A DNA stretch of 64,000 bases from Pseudomonadota bacterium. GTDB lineage: Bacteria; Pseudomonadota; Gammaproteobacteria; QQUJ01. The notes below the pieces were generated by a model. That model did no database searches, was not told the DNA's origin, and worked only from the letters and a program-made list of their open reading frames with translations. Made by a program: the position numbers and the translations under genes. Positions 45,745 to 54,390 of this stretch are shown here, piece by piece. How positions within the stretch are numbered: position 1 is the stretch's first letter; every line of letters starts with the position of its first letter. The DNA lies in contig QQUJ01000016.1 of the NCBI GenBank assembly GCA_008501635.1, positions 79,764-143,763 of the forward strand, read 5' to 3'.

Positions 45745-47033
45745 GAGGGTGAGGGCTCCGCTTCGCTATCCTCCTGCGCTCCCTTGCCGGTCTCCGCCAC
45801 GGGCTCCGCCATGCCCAACTGATCACGGAGAATGAAATTGAGGTTCTTCTCTTGCTCCAACGCCTTGCGCAGCGCCGCCATCTCCTGTGACTGTTCTTCC
45901 GCTGCATGCTCCAGAGTCTTGATGGTAGCGGTGAGTTCCTTGACCTCACGAGGGGCTTCGGACGATTCCGGTGCCGCCGGTCCCGCCGCCAAACGTTCCC
46001 GCAGCGCGGCGACCTCCTGTTCCAGTTTCTTGGCACGGGCATGGGTGTCTTCGAGATCCATTTCCAGGGTTTTGATGCAGGTTTCCGATTCCCGCAGCAT
46101 GCGCTCCAGCGCCATCAACTCGGGCGGCAGCTCCTCGCTGTCCGCACTCCCGGCAGCTTGACCCGGCTGGGCCATCTTGTACTTGAGCTTGGTCACCAGT
46201 TCATGCTGGCCGGCGAGGGCGTTGCGCAGAGTCTTCATCTCCGCCTCGCTTTTCTGCAGACTTTCCGCCAGCGCCTTGCGCGACAGTTCGCCCACCTCGC
46301 TCCCGGGCGCTGCGGTCATCGCTTTCGATCCCGACCCCAGTCCGTCACGTCGTGAAGCAAGCCACTCCGCCACGGTCCTGGCCGCGGGGATTGCGGCCAT
46401 CTGCTCAGCGACTTCGTCGAGAAGCCTTTGATACAGTGCCTGCATCTCGCTGAGTTCCCGCTCCAGTTTTCTGCGCTGTGCACGCTCCTCCTGCAGTTGC
46501 TCCTCCAGGCTGCTCAGCTGCTCGTTTGACGTATCCTCAGGTTCCGGCTCAGGGACCGCCTCGATCAGCGCCTCATCGCCAGCTTCGCTCCTGTCCGACA
46601 GGTAGGTGGGTGCCAACAACTCGTTCAGCACTCCCTGCATTTCCGCCCACGTCGCCTCTGGGTCCAACTGCTCGCGAGTCGCCTGAAACTCCTTGCTGAG
46701 CGTTTGCATCACCACAGCCATCAGGAGCTTCTGGAGCTGTTCGGGATTGCTCACCTGCTGTGGGGGCTTCTGGTCGTAGGCATAATCGCGTCGATAGCGC
46801 GCCTGCAGCCATTTGGCCGTGTCACGCAGATGCGCCAGGCCCTGCTCGCCGGGCGCTTTTGAGGACGACGGCATCCTGTTCCTGAGTTTATCGATCAACT
46901 CGGATTGCTTGTCGACCAGCAGGGCGAGCAGATTCTTACGGTGGACGATGATGAACAACGCCGCGGCAACAACGATCAGGAACGCTACGAGCAACTGATT
47001 GACTATCGACAGTAGCGGTGGAGCGGCATCCAT
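45741..47033 (-). CDS. Coiled-coil membrane-anchored protein
   Basis: 430 residues. One N-terminal membrane helix (about 8-28, LLSIVNQLLVAFLIVVAAALFII) is followed by a cytoplasmic-type, very Glu/Leu-rich sequence with long coiled coils (about 170-215, LSSLEEQLQEERAQRRKLEREL and on; about 290-350, LMALERMLRESETCIKTLEMDL; and near the C-terminus). Its stop overlaps the VWA gene start by 4 bp, so both proteins are made together and may form one envelope complex, coiled coils inside and VWA outside. Function unknown. Confidence 0.82.
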   Translation of the reverse strand: MDAAPPLLSIVNQLLVAFLIVVAAALFIIVHRKNLLALLVDKQSELIDKLRNRMPSSSKAPGEQGLAHLRDTAKWLQARYRRDYAYDQKPPQQVSNPEQLQKLLMAVVMQTLSKEFQATREQLDPEATWAEMQGVLNELLAPTYLSDRSEAGDEALIEAVPEPEPEDTSNEQLSSLEEQLQEERAQRRKLERELSEMQALYQRLLDEVAEQMAAIPAARTVAEWLASRRDGLGSGSKAMTAAPGSEVGELSRKALAESLQKSEAEMKTLRNALAGQHELVTKLKYKMAQPGQAAGSADSEELPPELMALERMLRESETCIKTLEMDLEDTHARAKKLEQEVAALRERLAAGPAAPESSEAPREVKELTATIKTLEHAAEEQSQEMAALRKALEQEKNLNFILRDQLGMAEPVAETGKGAQEDSEAEPSPS

Positions 47034-47269
47034 GGGCGGTTCCCGGCAACGGACGTTACGAACCTAGCGGAGCACATGAGGCGGGAGTCCCAGGCGGAAC
47101 CGCTCCGCCCACTGCCGCCCGACAGACCCTGTAGAAAGGCCCTGCACATCCCTGTCAGGCATTCCAGCCAATGAGATTTACCTTTAATAGTACCTGTTAA
47201 CTTAATGTTTTAAATATTTTTTACATGATATATCGATATCGCAACGGAACTTTTGACACCCCGAAAAGG

Positions 47270-48457
47270 TTATGCCGCCTGCACCTGCAGCGCCAAGGCA
47301 CGGGCCAGACGTTCGATCCCGATGGCAATGCTCTTGTCATCCACACAAGAGAAGTTCAGCCGCAGGTCGTTGGTCCAGGTACGGCCGATGTAGAAGGGGT
47401 GTCCGGGCACGAACGCCACCTTGTCCCTGATCGCCTGCTCGAAAAGGTGCATCGACGATACCCCCTCCGGCAAGGTGACCCAGAGGAACATTCCGCCCTC
47501 GGGTCGCGTAGCGTGCACCCCGGCAGGAAAGTGGTTCTCGATGGCCTGTACCATGGCGTCACGCTGGCGGCCGTAGACCTCGGTGATGCGGGCGATGTGC
47601 GCATCCAGATCGTTGTCCTGCAGATACTGGTAGAGCACGCGCTGGGCGAAGAAATCCGTGTGCAGATCGGACGCCTGCTTGGCGATCACCAGCTTCTCCA
47701 TCAAGCGGTCGGGGGCGACGATCCAGCCGATGCGAAACGCGGGCACGACAGTCTTGGAGAACGAGCCCAGCAGAAGGGTCTGTTCGGGCAGATAGTACGC
47801 GAACGAACGCTGGTGTTGCCCCGAGAAACGCAGCTCGCCGTAAGGGTCGTCCTGAACCAGAAAGGTGCGTTTACCCTTCAGCAACGCCGCCACTGCCTCG
47901 CGGTTGGCCTCGGAATAGGTGATACCCGCAGGGTTCTGAAAATTTGCCACGGTATAGAGCAGCCTGGGTTCCGCCGTCCGCAGCACATCCTGCAGCCTGT
48001 CGATGTTCATCCCCGCTTCATGCACCGGTACCGGTAGGAAGCGCGGACGGTAGAGCGAGAAGGCCTGAATGGCGCCCAGGTAGCCGGGCTCTTCCATGAC
48101 CACTGGATCATGATCGTTGATCAGAGTCTTGCCCAGCAGGTCGAGCCCCTGCTGCGAACCGGTAGTGATGAGAATATTCTCGACCGCAATCTCCAGCCCC
48201 TGACGCTCGCGATAGCGCTGAGCGATCCATTCGCGGAGTGGCCGATAGCCTTCCGAATTGCTGTACTGCAGGACTTCGCCCCCCGCGGTGCGCAGTATGC
48301 GGTCTGCAGCCTCACGGATGGCATCGACCGGAAACAGTGTGCGGTTGGGCAACCCTCCGGCGAAGGAGATCACCGAAGGGTCGATGGCGATCTTCAGGAT
48401 CTCGCGTATGAAAGATTGCGGCACATCGGCGATGCGGTCGGAAAAGAGCTGGTTCAT
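47270..48457 (-). CDS. PLP-dependent aminotransferase (class I, LysN/MocR-like)
   Basis: 395 residues. Fold-type I aminotransferase of the group with 2-aminoadipate aminotransferase (LysN/ARO8-like). The N-terminal substrate loop VISFAGGLPNRTLFP, the NPAGITYS stretch (Asn and Pro of the cofactor pocket), DDPYGELRF (Asp binding the pyridine N) and the Schiff-base lysine in LGSFSKTVVPAFRIGW are all visible. It is 178 bp downstream of a CaiB-type CoA-transferase on the same strand. Possible amino acid or 2-aminoadipate transamination; substrate not provable. Confidence 0.92.
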   Translation of the reverse strand: MNQLFSDRIADVPQSFIREILKIAIDPSVISFAGGLPNRTLFPVDAIREAADRILRTAGGEVLQYSNSEGYRPLREWIAQRYRERQGLEIAVENILITTGSQQGLDLLGKTLINDHDPVVMEEPGYLGAIQAFSLYRPRFLPVPVHEAGMNIDRLQDVLRTAEPRLLYTVANFQNPAGITYSEANREAVAALLKGKRTFLVQDDPYGELRFSGQHQRSFAYYLPEQTLLLGSFSKTVVPAFRIGWIVAPDRLMEKLVIAKQASDLHTDFFAQRVLYQYLQDNDLDAHIARITEVYGRQRDAMVQAIENHFPAGVHATRPEGGMFLWVTLPEGVSSMHLFEQAIRDKVAFVPGHPFYIGRTWTNDLRLNFSCVDDKSIAIGIERLARALALQVQAA

Positions 48458-48635
48458 CGGGCTTGCTCGGCACCTCGGTCGCTGGAGATGCGGTGGTGCG
48501 CCTCCACACGGTAATAGTCGGGGAATCGCGCCACTGCACGCAAGTACTCAAACCCGATCCCGGGAGAGCGATGTACCCATCTAACCTGGCGACGGGCCTC
48601 GCGGGCGCGCCGGAACGCCGCGTTCACGACAATGC

Positions 48636-49865
48636 TCAGAGCACGCCCTTGTCGTTCAAGTGCTTCCATTCCATCTCGCTGACACCCAATAGCTCTTCCA
48701 ACACCTCCCGCGTGTGTTCGCCCACCAGCGGCGGTGCCCTGTCGTAGCGCACCGGAGTTTCCGAAAATTTGATGGGATTCGCCACCTGCGGCACCGCCCC
48801 TACGGTGGGATGAGTCATCGTCAGACGCATCCCCCGATGTTGCACCTGCGGGTGCTCGAATACCTGGGCCAGGTCGTTGATGGGGCCGCAGGGCACCTTG
48901 ACCCGTTCGAGGGATTCGATCCAATCGGCCTGCGAGCGTTGGGCAATGACCTCATCCAGCAGCGGGATCAGTACTTCGCGATTGCGCACCCGCGCCGCGT
49001 TGGTGGCAAACCGTTCATCGCCGGCCAGATCGAGCCGTTGTGCCACTTCACAAAAACGGATGTATTGGGCATCGTTGCCGACGGTGAGCACGATGTGACC
49101 GTCACTCGCCCTGAAGGCCTGGTAGGGAACGATATTGGGATGCGCGTTGCCCATGCGTCGCGGCGCCTGACCGGAGACCAGGTAATTGAGCGCCTGATTG
49201 GCCAAGGTGGCCACTTGCACATCGAGCAGTGCCAGGTCCACGTGCTGGCCCTCACCGGTGTGTTCACGATGCGCCAGTGCCGCCAGCACCCCCACCGCGG
49301 CATAGAGTCCGGTCAGGACATCAGCTAGCGCGACCCCCACCTTGACAGGGCCACCACCGACGACATCATCCGACTCGCCGGTGATGCTCATGAGTCCGCC
49401 CATCGCCTGGATCAAGAAATCGTACCCGGCGCGAGGCGCATAGGGGCCATCCTGTCCAAATCCGGTGATGGAGCAGTAGATCAACCGCGGGTTGATCGCC
49501 TTCAGACTCTCGTAGTCAAGGCCGTACTGTTTCAATCCACCCACTTTGAAATTCTCCAGCACGATATCGCACTGCGCGGCCAAACGGCGTACCAACTCCT
49601 GGCCCTCGGCCTGCGTGAAATCGATGGCAACCGATTTCTTACCGCGGTTGCACGAGAGGAAGTAGCCCGCCGGGCCATTTTCATTGCCTGCCTCATCCCT
49701 GACGTAGGGCGGACCCCATGAGCGCGTATCGTCTCCCGCCCCAGGGCGCTCGATCTTGATCACCTCGGCACCCAGATCGGCGAGCAATTGGGAAGCCCAT
49801 GGGCCCGCCAGAATACGGCTGAGATCGAGAACTCGGATGTGGGGAAGGGCGGCAGATTTACTCAT
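48636..49865 (-). CDS. CaiB/BaiF family CoA-transferase
   Basis: 409 residues from ATG 49863-49865. Class III CoA-transferase. The N-terminal DLSRILAGPWASQLLADLGAEVIKIERPGAGDDTRSWGPP is a typical start; the catalytic Asp region is GYDFLIQAMGGLMSITGE (about 145-165), with YCSITGFGQDGPYAPRAGYD before it. C-terminal domain present and full length. Family members move CoA between carboxylates (formyl, succinyl/glutaryl, carnitine, citramalyl). The substrate is not deducible; succinyl-CoA:glutarate transferase is one option because a semialdehyde dehydrogenase and a LysN-like aminotransferase lie nearby. Confidence 0.94.
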   Translation of the reverse strand: MSKSAALPHIRVLDLSRILAGPWASQLLADLGAEVIKIERPGAGDDTRSWGPPYVRDEAGNENGPAGYFLSCNRGKKSVAIDFTQAEGQELVRRLAAQCDIVLENFKVGGLKQYGLDYESLKAINPRLIYCSITGFGQDGPYAPRAGYDFLIQAMGGLMSITGESDDVVGGGPVKVGVALADVLTGLYAAVGVLAALAHREHTGEGQHVDLALLDVQVATLANQALNYLVSGQAPRRMGNAHPNIVPYQAFRASDGHIVLTVGNDAQYIRFCEVAQRLDLAGDERFATNAARVRNREVLIPLLDEVIAQRSQADWIESLERVKVPCGPINDLAQVFEHPQVQHRGMRLTMTHPTVGAVPQVANPIKFSETPVRYDRAPPLVGEHTREVLEELLGVSEMEWKHLNDKGVL

Positions 49866-50090
49866 GACATCCACAACTTTTCGTAGTACCGGTGCAGGAG
49901 CAGGTGATTTTAATGGAAATGATCGGCTGGCCGTGAAAAAGGTTGCGGAGTGAGGGCGCTACCCTTACGGTCCATCCGTATTTTCCTCTTCGCCGTCCGC
50001 TGATCGCCGCAAATCAACGACAACGAACCGCGGCAAAAGAGGATACACTACAGGACCGTTGCACCTTCAACCCATCGAGCAGGAGTGCCC

Positions 50091-50249
50091 ATGGCAAAAC
50101 CCAACTATGCGTTCGCTAAACGCCAAAGAGACCTCGCCAAGAAAAAGAAAAAAGAAGAAAAACGGCGCTTGAAAAGCGAAGCGACGCAGCCGCCAAACGA
50201 AGATGAACAGCATCCTCAACCACCCGAGGATGAGAACACCGTCGACTGA
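50091..50249 (+). CDS. Small lysine-rich protein (52 residues)
   Basis: Short gene starting at ATG 50091 with AGGAG at 50081-50085 (5-nt spacer) and ending in TGA 50247-50249. The product is very basic in its first half (MAKPNYAFAKRQRDLAKKKK and on) and acidic and Pro/Glu-rich in its C-terminal half. The MAKPNYxFAKRQRELAKKxKxExK start recurs in small uncharacterised proteobacterial proteins, which supports the call. Function unknown; a nucleic-acid or ribosome-associated peptide is conceivable. Confidence 0.8.
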   Translation: MAKPNYAFAKRQRDLAKKKKKEEKRRLKSEATQPPNEDEQHPQPPEDENTVD

Positions 50250-50514
50250 TTCCCGGTTAGCGCCGGATCGTGCTCGCTTACTCACCCGAGTACCACAGCG
50301 GCACGACAGAAAGCGGCGCGGTTCGCACGAGGTCATCAAGTTCCATAAACAACACTGTAGTGAGTACGGTGCGCCGCCTACCAGGCGCGAATAAGTTGCG
50401 GCTTCGGCGAATCAGGCTCTTGTTACTTCACGGCGGTACCTTCCACCGGTCGGGAACCCGACACCGCGCTGAGTTTCGCGACATGGTTCATTCGATAACG
50501 CAAAGTGGCCCGCA

Positions 50515-50868
50515 ATGATCAAGTTCTACGGTTACAAGAACTGCGGCACCTGCCGCAAGGCGGAACAAAGACTCCGCAAGGCCGATGTGGCCTACACGTT
50601 TATCGATATCACCGAGCATCCACCCTCTGCGCGCGCGCTCAGGTCCATCGCCGAATTGTCCGCGGTGGAGATCAAAAAGCTGTTCAACACCAGTGGCGTG
50701 CAATACCGGGAACTGAAGATCAAAGGACGGCTGCCCAGGCTTTCGGATGGGGAGCTGCTGAACCTGCTCGCCGGCAACGGTCGACTGATCAAGCGTCCGC
50801 TGGTTACCGACGGCGCGCGGGCAACGGTGGGCTTCAACGAAGCCGTGTTCACGCAAACCTGGGGGTAG
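50515..50868 (+). CDS. ArsC/Spx-like thioredoxin-fold protein
   Basis: 117 residues of the ArsC/Spx/YffB group. The CxxC-type pair is in GYKNCGTCRKAEQRL (CGTC, residues 10-13), and the conserved KGRLPRLSDGELLNLLAGNGRLIKRPLV segment gives the Arg usual in the family. Many such proteins (Spx, YffB-like) are redox or signalling proteins rather than arsenate reductases, so a true arsenate role is not claimed. Convergent with the semialdehyde dehydrogenase gene. Confidence 0.9.
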   Translation: MIKFYGYKNCGTCRKAEQRLRKADVAYTFIDITEHPPSARALRSIAELSAVEIKKLFNTSGVQYRELKIKGRLPRLSDGELLNLLAGNGRLIKRPLVTDGARATVGFNEAVFTQTWG

Positions 50869-50983
50869 AGCAGCCGCGCGCCGCCCCGCGTACGGCGCCG
50901 CCGCAACCTGGGTTGATAAGTCCGGGTGGCGTTCGCCAACCTCCCCGCTCGAACGGATGCAGCGCCGTCTTCAGTACCGGAAC

Positions 50984-52441
50984 CTATTCGATTCCACCCA
51001 AACAGAGATATTTGATCTCGATAAACTCATCGATGCCATATTTCGAGCCTTCGCGCCCGATGCCACTCTCCTTCATGCCGCCAAAGGGCGCGACCTCGGT
51101 GGAGATGATGCCCTCGTTGACGCCGATGATGCCGTATTCCAGCTGCTCGGCCACGCGCCAGCAGCGGCCGATATCGCGGCTGTAAAAGTAGGCGGCGAGA
51201 CCGTAGGGCGTATCGTTCGCCATGGCAATCGCCTCGGCGTCGGAGTGAAAGCGATAGAGCGGTGCGACCGGCCCAAAGATCTCCTCACGCGCTATATCCA
51301 TTTCGTCGGTGACATCGGCCAGCACCGTGGGTTCGTAATACGTGCCACCCAGGGCGTGGCGATGGCCGCCGCTGACGACCCGGGCGCCGTTCTCTACCGC
51401 GTCGGCAACCAGACGTTCAACCTTCTCCAATGCCTTGGCATCGATCAAAGGGCCTTGGGTAACGCCCTCTTCCATGCCATCGCCCACGGTCAGGGAGGCA
51501 ACGGCCGCCGCAAGCCGCGCCGCGAACACGTCGTAGATGCCCTCCTGCACCAGGATGCGATTGGCGCAGACGCAGGTCTGCCCGGTATTGCGGTACTTGG
51601 AGGCCAGTACGCCGCTGACCGCGGCATCGATGTCGGCATCGTCAAAAACGATAAATGGTGCATTGCCACCGAGTTCCAGGCTGATCTTTTTCACCGAGCT
51701 GGCACATTCGGCCATCAATTGCTTGCCCACCTCCGTGGAACCCGTAAACGAAAGTTTGCGAACGATGGTACTGCCGGTCAGTTCCGCGCCGAGGATCTTT
51801 GCCGACCCGGTAATCACATTGATAACGCCGGCGGGAATCCCCGCCCGCTCGGCGAGCACGCACAGGGCAAGGGCGGAATAAGGCGTCTGCGAGGCGGGTT
51901 TGACCACGGTGGTGCATCCGGCCGCCAGCGCCGGCCCCACCTTGCGGGTAATCATTGCCGCCGGAAAGTTCCAGGGCGTTATCGCGGCGACCACACCCAC
52001 CGGTTCCTTGACCACCACCAGGCGGCGGTCGGCAAGATGTGACGGAATGACATCGCCGTAGATACGCTTGCCCTCCTCGGCGAACCACTCGATGAACGAG
52101 GCGGCATAGCCGATCTCGCCGCGCGATTCGCTCAGTGGCTTGCCTTGCTCCGCGGTCATCAACCGGGCCAGATCCTCCTGATGCTCGAGGATCAGTTCGA
52201 ACCACTTGCGCAGCAGCACGGCGCGCTGCTTGGCGGTTTTTTCACGCCAAACAGGAAAGGCATCGCGCGCCGCCTCGATAGCACGGACCACATCGCTGCG
52301 CGTCAGTGACGGCACGGTTCCCAGTGGTTTGCCCGTCGCGGGATTATTCACCGCAATGGTGCCGCCATCCCCGGCTTCGATCCATTGGCCGTCGACGTAG
52401 CACTGTCTGCGGAACAGCTCGCCATCTTTAAGGTCGATCAT
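50984..52441 (-). CDS. gabD: Succinate/glutarate-semialdehyde dehydrogenase (NAD(P)+)
   Basis: 485 residues from ATG 52439-52441 (GGAGAG Shine-Dalgarno upstream). Aldehyde dehydrogenase that oxidises a C4/C5 semialdehyde to the dicarboxylate. The glutamate general base is in LELGGNAPFIVFDDADID, the catalytic Cys in GQTCVCANRILVQ, and the NAD region in VAAITPWNFPAAMITRKVGPALAAGCTTVVKPA. The sequence fits the GabD group. Located on the same strand as the paaGHJ genes, 28 bp after acpH, and may be in their operon. Confidence 0.93.
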   Translation of the reverse strand: MIDLKDGELFRRQCYVDGQWIEAGDGGTIAVNNPATGKPLGTVPSLTRSDVVRAIEAARDAFPVWREKTAKQRAVLLRKWFELILEHQEDLARLMTAEQGKPLSESRGEIGYAASFIEWFAEEGKRIYGDVIPSHLADRRLVVVKEPVGVVAAITPWNFPAAMITRKVGPALAAGCTTVVKPASQTPYSALALCVLAERAGIPAGVINVITGSAKILGAELTGSTIVRKLSFTGSTEVGKQLMAECASSVKKISLELGGNAPFIVFDDADIDAAVSGVLASKYRNTGQTCVCANRILVQEGIYDVFAARLAAAVASLTVGDGMEEGVTQGPLIDAKALEKVERLVADAVENGARVVSGGHRHALGGTYYEPTVLADVTDEMDIAREEIFGPVAPLYRFHSDAEAIAMANDTPYGLAAYFYSRDIGRCWRVAEQLEYGIIGVNEGIISTEVAPFGGMKESGIGREGSKYGIDEFIEIKYLCLGGIE

Positions 52442-52469
52442 GGTGTGTCTCTCTCCAGTGTGTTCCCAA

Positions 52470-53096
52470 TCATTGGCGGATTGGCCTCTCGCTACCCTCG
52501 ACGGAATGAGAGCGCCTTTCTCCTTCAAGTCTGCTGACATAGGATTCCAGCCGCGGTAAAAAGTCGAAGAAATCGGATTCGAAAGCGACGTAGTGGCGCT
52601 TCAACTCATCGATCCCCCTCCCCAGCGGATTGCGGCGGCTGAGACGCCTGGACATGCGCGCCAGAACGTCCGCGATCCCTTCCACATCCTGGTAAGAGCT
52701 TAGCCAATCCTCCGCAGCCATGCGTGGTGCCATCCAATCGAGCGGAGCGGGAAAATGGTCGCTGTGCTCGGCAAGGGCGGCATAGACGCGTGCGGTGAAC
52801 ATTTCCAGCGGTTCGTTGGAGAACCGCGTCCAATGGCGGGCCAGATAGTGGTCATAAAAAACATCGATCAGGATACCGCGCAGCAGACGGAAGGCGGGAT
52901 CGATGCGCCGCCGGCTCTCCCGCACCGTCACATCGCGGTCGGTAAAACTATCGATGCGGCGATGGACAAAAATAGCGCGCTCGATATCGGGCGGATAACG
53001 CTGGTCGAGGCGCCCCTTGACGAAATCCCCCATCAGGCTCCCTGCCAGGGAAGCGGGTGAATCGTCGGAGAGGTAGAAATGCGCGAGAAAATTCAC
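52470..53096 (-). CDS. acpH: ACP phosphodiesterase (AcpH)
   Basis: 208 residues, HD-related fold. Removes the 4'-phosphopantetheine group from acyl carrier protein. The AcpH pattern is clear: MNFLAHFYLSDDSPASLAGSLMGDFVKG at the start, IFVHRRIDSFTDRD (His/Asp), LRGILIDVFYDHYLARHW (Asp/His), and AVxxL-type C-terminal Arg-rich tail. It lies between the 3-oxoadipyl-CoA thiolase and the semialdehyde dehydrogenase, an unusual place for a fatty-acid gene; a hairpin separates it from the thiolase stop. Confidence 0.93.
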   Translation of the reverse strand: MNFLAHFYLSDDSPASLAGSLMGDFVKGRLDQRYPPDIERAIFVHRRIDSFTDRDVTVRESRRRIDPAFRLLRGILIDVFYDHYLARHWTRFSNEPLEMFTARVYAALAEHSDHFPAPLDWMAPRMAAEDWLSSYQDVEGIADVLARMSRRLSRRNPLGRGIDELKRHYVAFESDFFDFLPRLESYVSRLEGERRSHSVEGSERPIRQ

Positions 53097-53115
53097 CCCT
53101 GCAGGGTGCCACGCT

Positions 53116-53145
53116 CAGCCCGGTCGATGCAAAAAGACCGGGCTG
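53116..53145 (-). terminator. Hairpin between pcaF/paaJ and acpH
   Basis: CAGCCCGGTC / GACCGGGCTG, a perfect 10-bp stem with a 10-nt loop (53116-53145), lies between the thiolase stop (53161) and the acpH start (53096). No T-tract follows in the direction of transcription. It may be a partial terminator or processing hairpin, reducing acpH expression. Confidence 0.45.
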
Positions 53146-53160
53146 CCACCGAGGAGCGCG

Positions 53161-54363
53161 TCAGACCCGCTCCACCACCATGGCGATGCCTTGTCCCACG
53201 CCGATGCACATGGTGCAGAGCGCGTAACGACCCCGGGTGCGATGGAGCTGGTTCACCGCCGTAGCGACCAGACGGGCACCGCTCATACCCAGCGGATGGC
53301 CGATGGCGATGGCCCCCCCGTTCGGATTGACATGTTCGGCGTCGTCAGCCACCCCGAGCTGTCGCAACACCGCCAGCGCCTGCGCGGCAAACGCCTCGTT
53401 GAGTTCGATGACATCCATCTGTTCGATGGTCAGCCCCGCCTTGGCCAGCACCTTATGAGTGGCGGGTACCGGACCAATACCCATGACGCGCGGCGCGACG
53501 CCGGCTGTCGCGGAGGCGATCACCCGTGCGCGCGGTGTCAGCCCGTGTGCCTTGGCGGCCGCCTCGGAGGCCACCAGCACCGCGCAGGCGCCGTCGTTGA
53601 CACCCGAGGCATTACCCGCGGTGACCTTGCCGTTGGCGCGAAACGGTGCCGGCAGTTTCGCCAGTTTCTCCAGCGTGGTCTCGCGCGGATGTTCATCTTC
53701 GCTCACCACCAGCGGATCAGCCTTGCGCTGGGGAATAGTGACGGGTGTTATCTCCTGCACGAAAAAACCGGCCGCTTTGGCCGCGGCATAACGCTGCTGG
53801 CTGCGTAACGCGAAGGCATCTTGATCCTCGCGGGAGATGTGGTACTCCTCGACCAGGTTCTCGGCGGTTTCCGGCATGGAGTCGGTGCCGTAGAGCTTTT
53901 CCATCAGTGGATTGACGAAGCGCCAGCCAATCGTGGTGTCGTAGACGGCGTTGCTGCGCGAGAAGGCGCTGTCGGCCTTGGGCATGACAAAGGGTGCACG
54001 CGACATGCTCTCCACACCGCCTGCAATATAGAATTCGGTCTCCCCCGCCTTGATGGAACGCGCCGCAATCCCCAACGCATCCATACCGGAACCGCAGAGC
54101 CGGTTGACCGTGCTGCCCGGTACGGCGACCGGCAATCCGGAGAGCAGTGCCGCCATGCGCGCCACGTTGCGGTTATCCTCGCCCGCCTGATTGGCACAGC
54201 CAAAGACCACGTCATCGACCGCCGTCCAGTCCACCTGCGAATTGCGCTCCATCAGCACCTTGATGGGGATTGCGCCCAAATCGTCGCAGCGTACACTGCT
54301 CAGCGCACCGCCGTAGCGGCCGACCGGAGTGCGGATGGCATCACAGATGAAAGCTTCACTCAT
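53161..54363 (-). CDS. pcaF: 3-Oxoadipyl-CoA thiolase
   Basis: 400 residues. Cleaves 3-oxoadipyl-CoA with CoA to succinyl-CoA and acetyl-CoA, the final step of the beta-ketoadipate, phenylacetate and aerobic benzoyl-CoA pathways. The active-site Cys is in VNRLCGSGMDALG (about residue 90), the GGVESMSRAPF loop follows, and the C-terminal NPNGGAIAIGHPLGMSGAR holds the His and CTMCIGVGQGIAMVVERV the second Cys. The SEAFICDAIRTPVGRYGG start and FGCANQAGEDNRNVARMA are closer to PcaF/PaaJ than to AtoB-type thiolases. Third gene of paaG-paaH-pcaF. Confidence 0.95.
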   Translation of the reverse strand: MSEAFICDAIRTPVGRYGGALSSVRCDDLGAIPIKVLMERNSQVDWTAVDDVVFGCANQAGEDNRNVARMAALLSGLPVAVPGSTVNRLCGSGMDALGIAARSIKAGETEFYIAGGVESMSRAPFVMPKADSAFSRSNAVYDTTIGWRFVNPLMEKLYGTDSMPETAENLVEEYHISREDQDAFALRSQQRYAAAKAAGFFVQEITPVTIPQRKADPLVVSEDEHPRETTLEKLAKLPAPFRANGKVTAGNASGVNDGACAVLVASEAAAKAHGLTPRARVIASATAGVAPRVMGIGPVPATHKVLAKAGLTIEQMDVIELNEAFAAQALAVLRQLGVADDAEHVNPNGGAIAIGHPLGMSGARLVATAVNQLHRTRGRYALCTMCIGVGQGIAMVVERV

Positions 54364-54390
54364 TGGAATCGTCTCGCTCTTTCAGGTACT

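Noticed and set aside
50515..50868. Annotation as arsenate reductase
   Set aside because: The CGTC-type ArsC/Spx group is broad; no arsR, arsB or acr3 gene is nearby, so a specific arsenate role is not supported.
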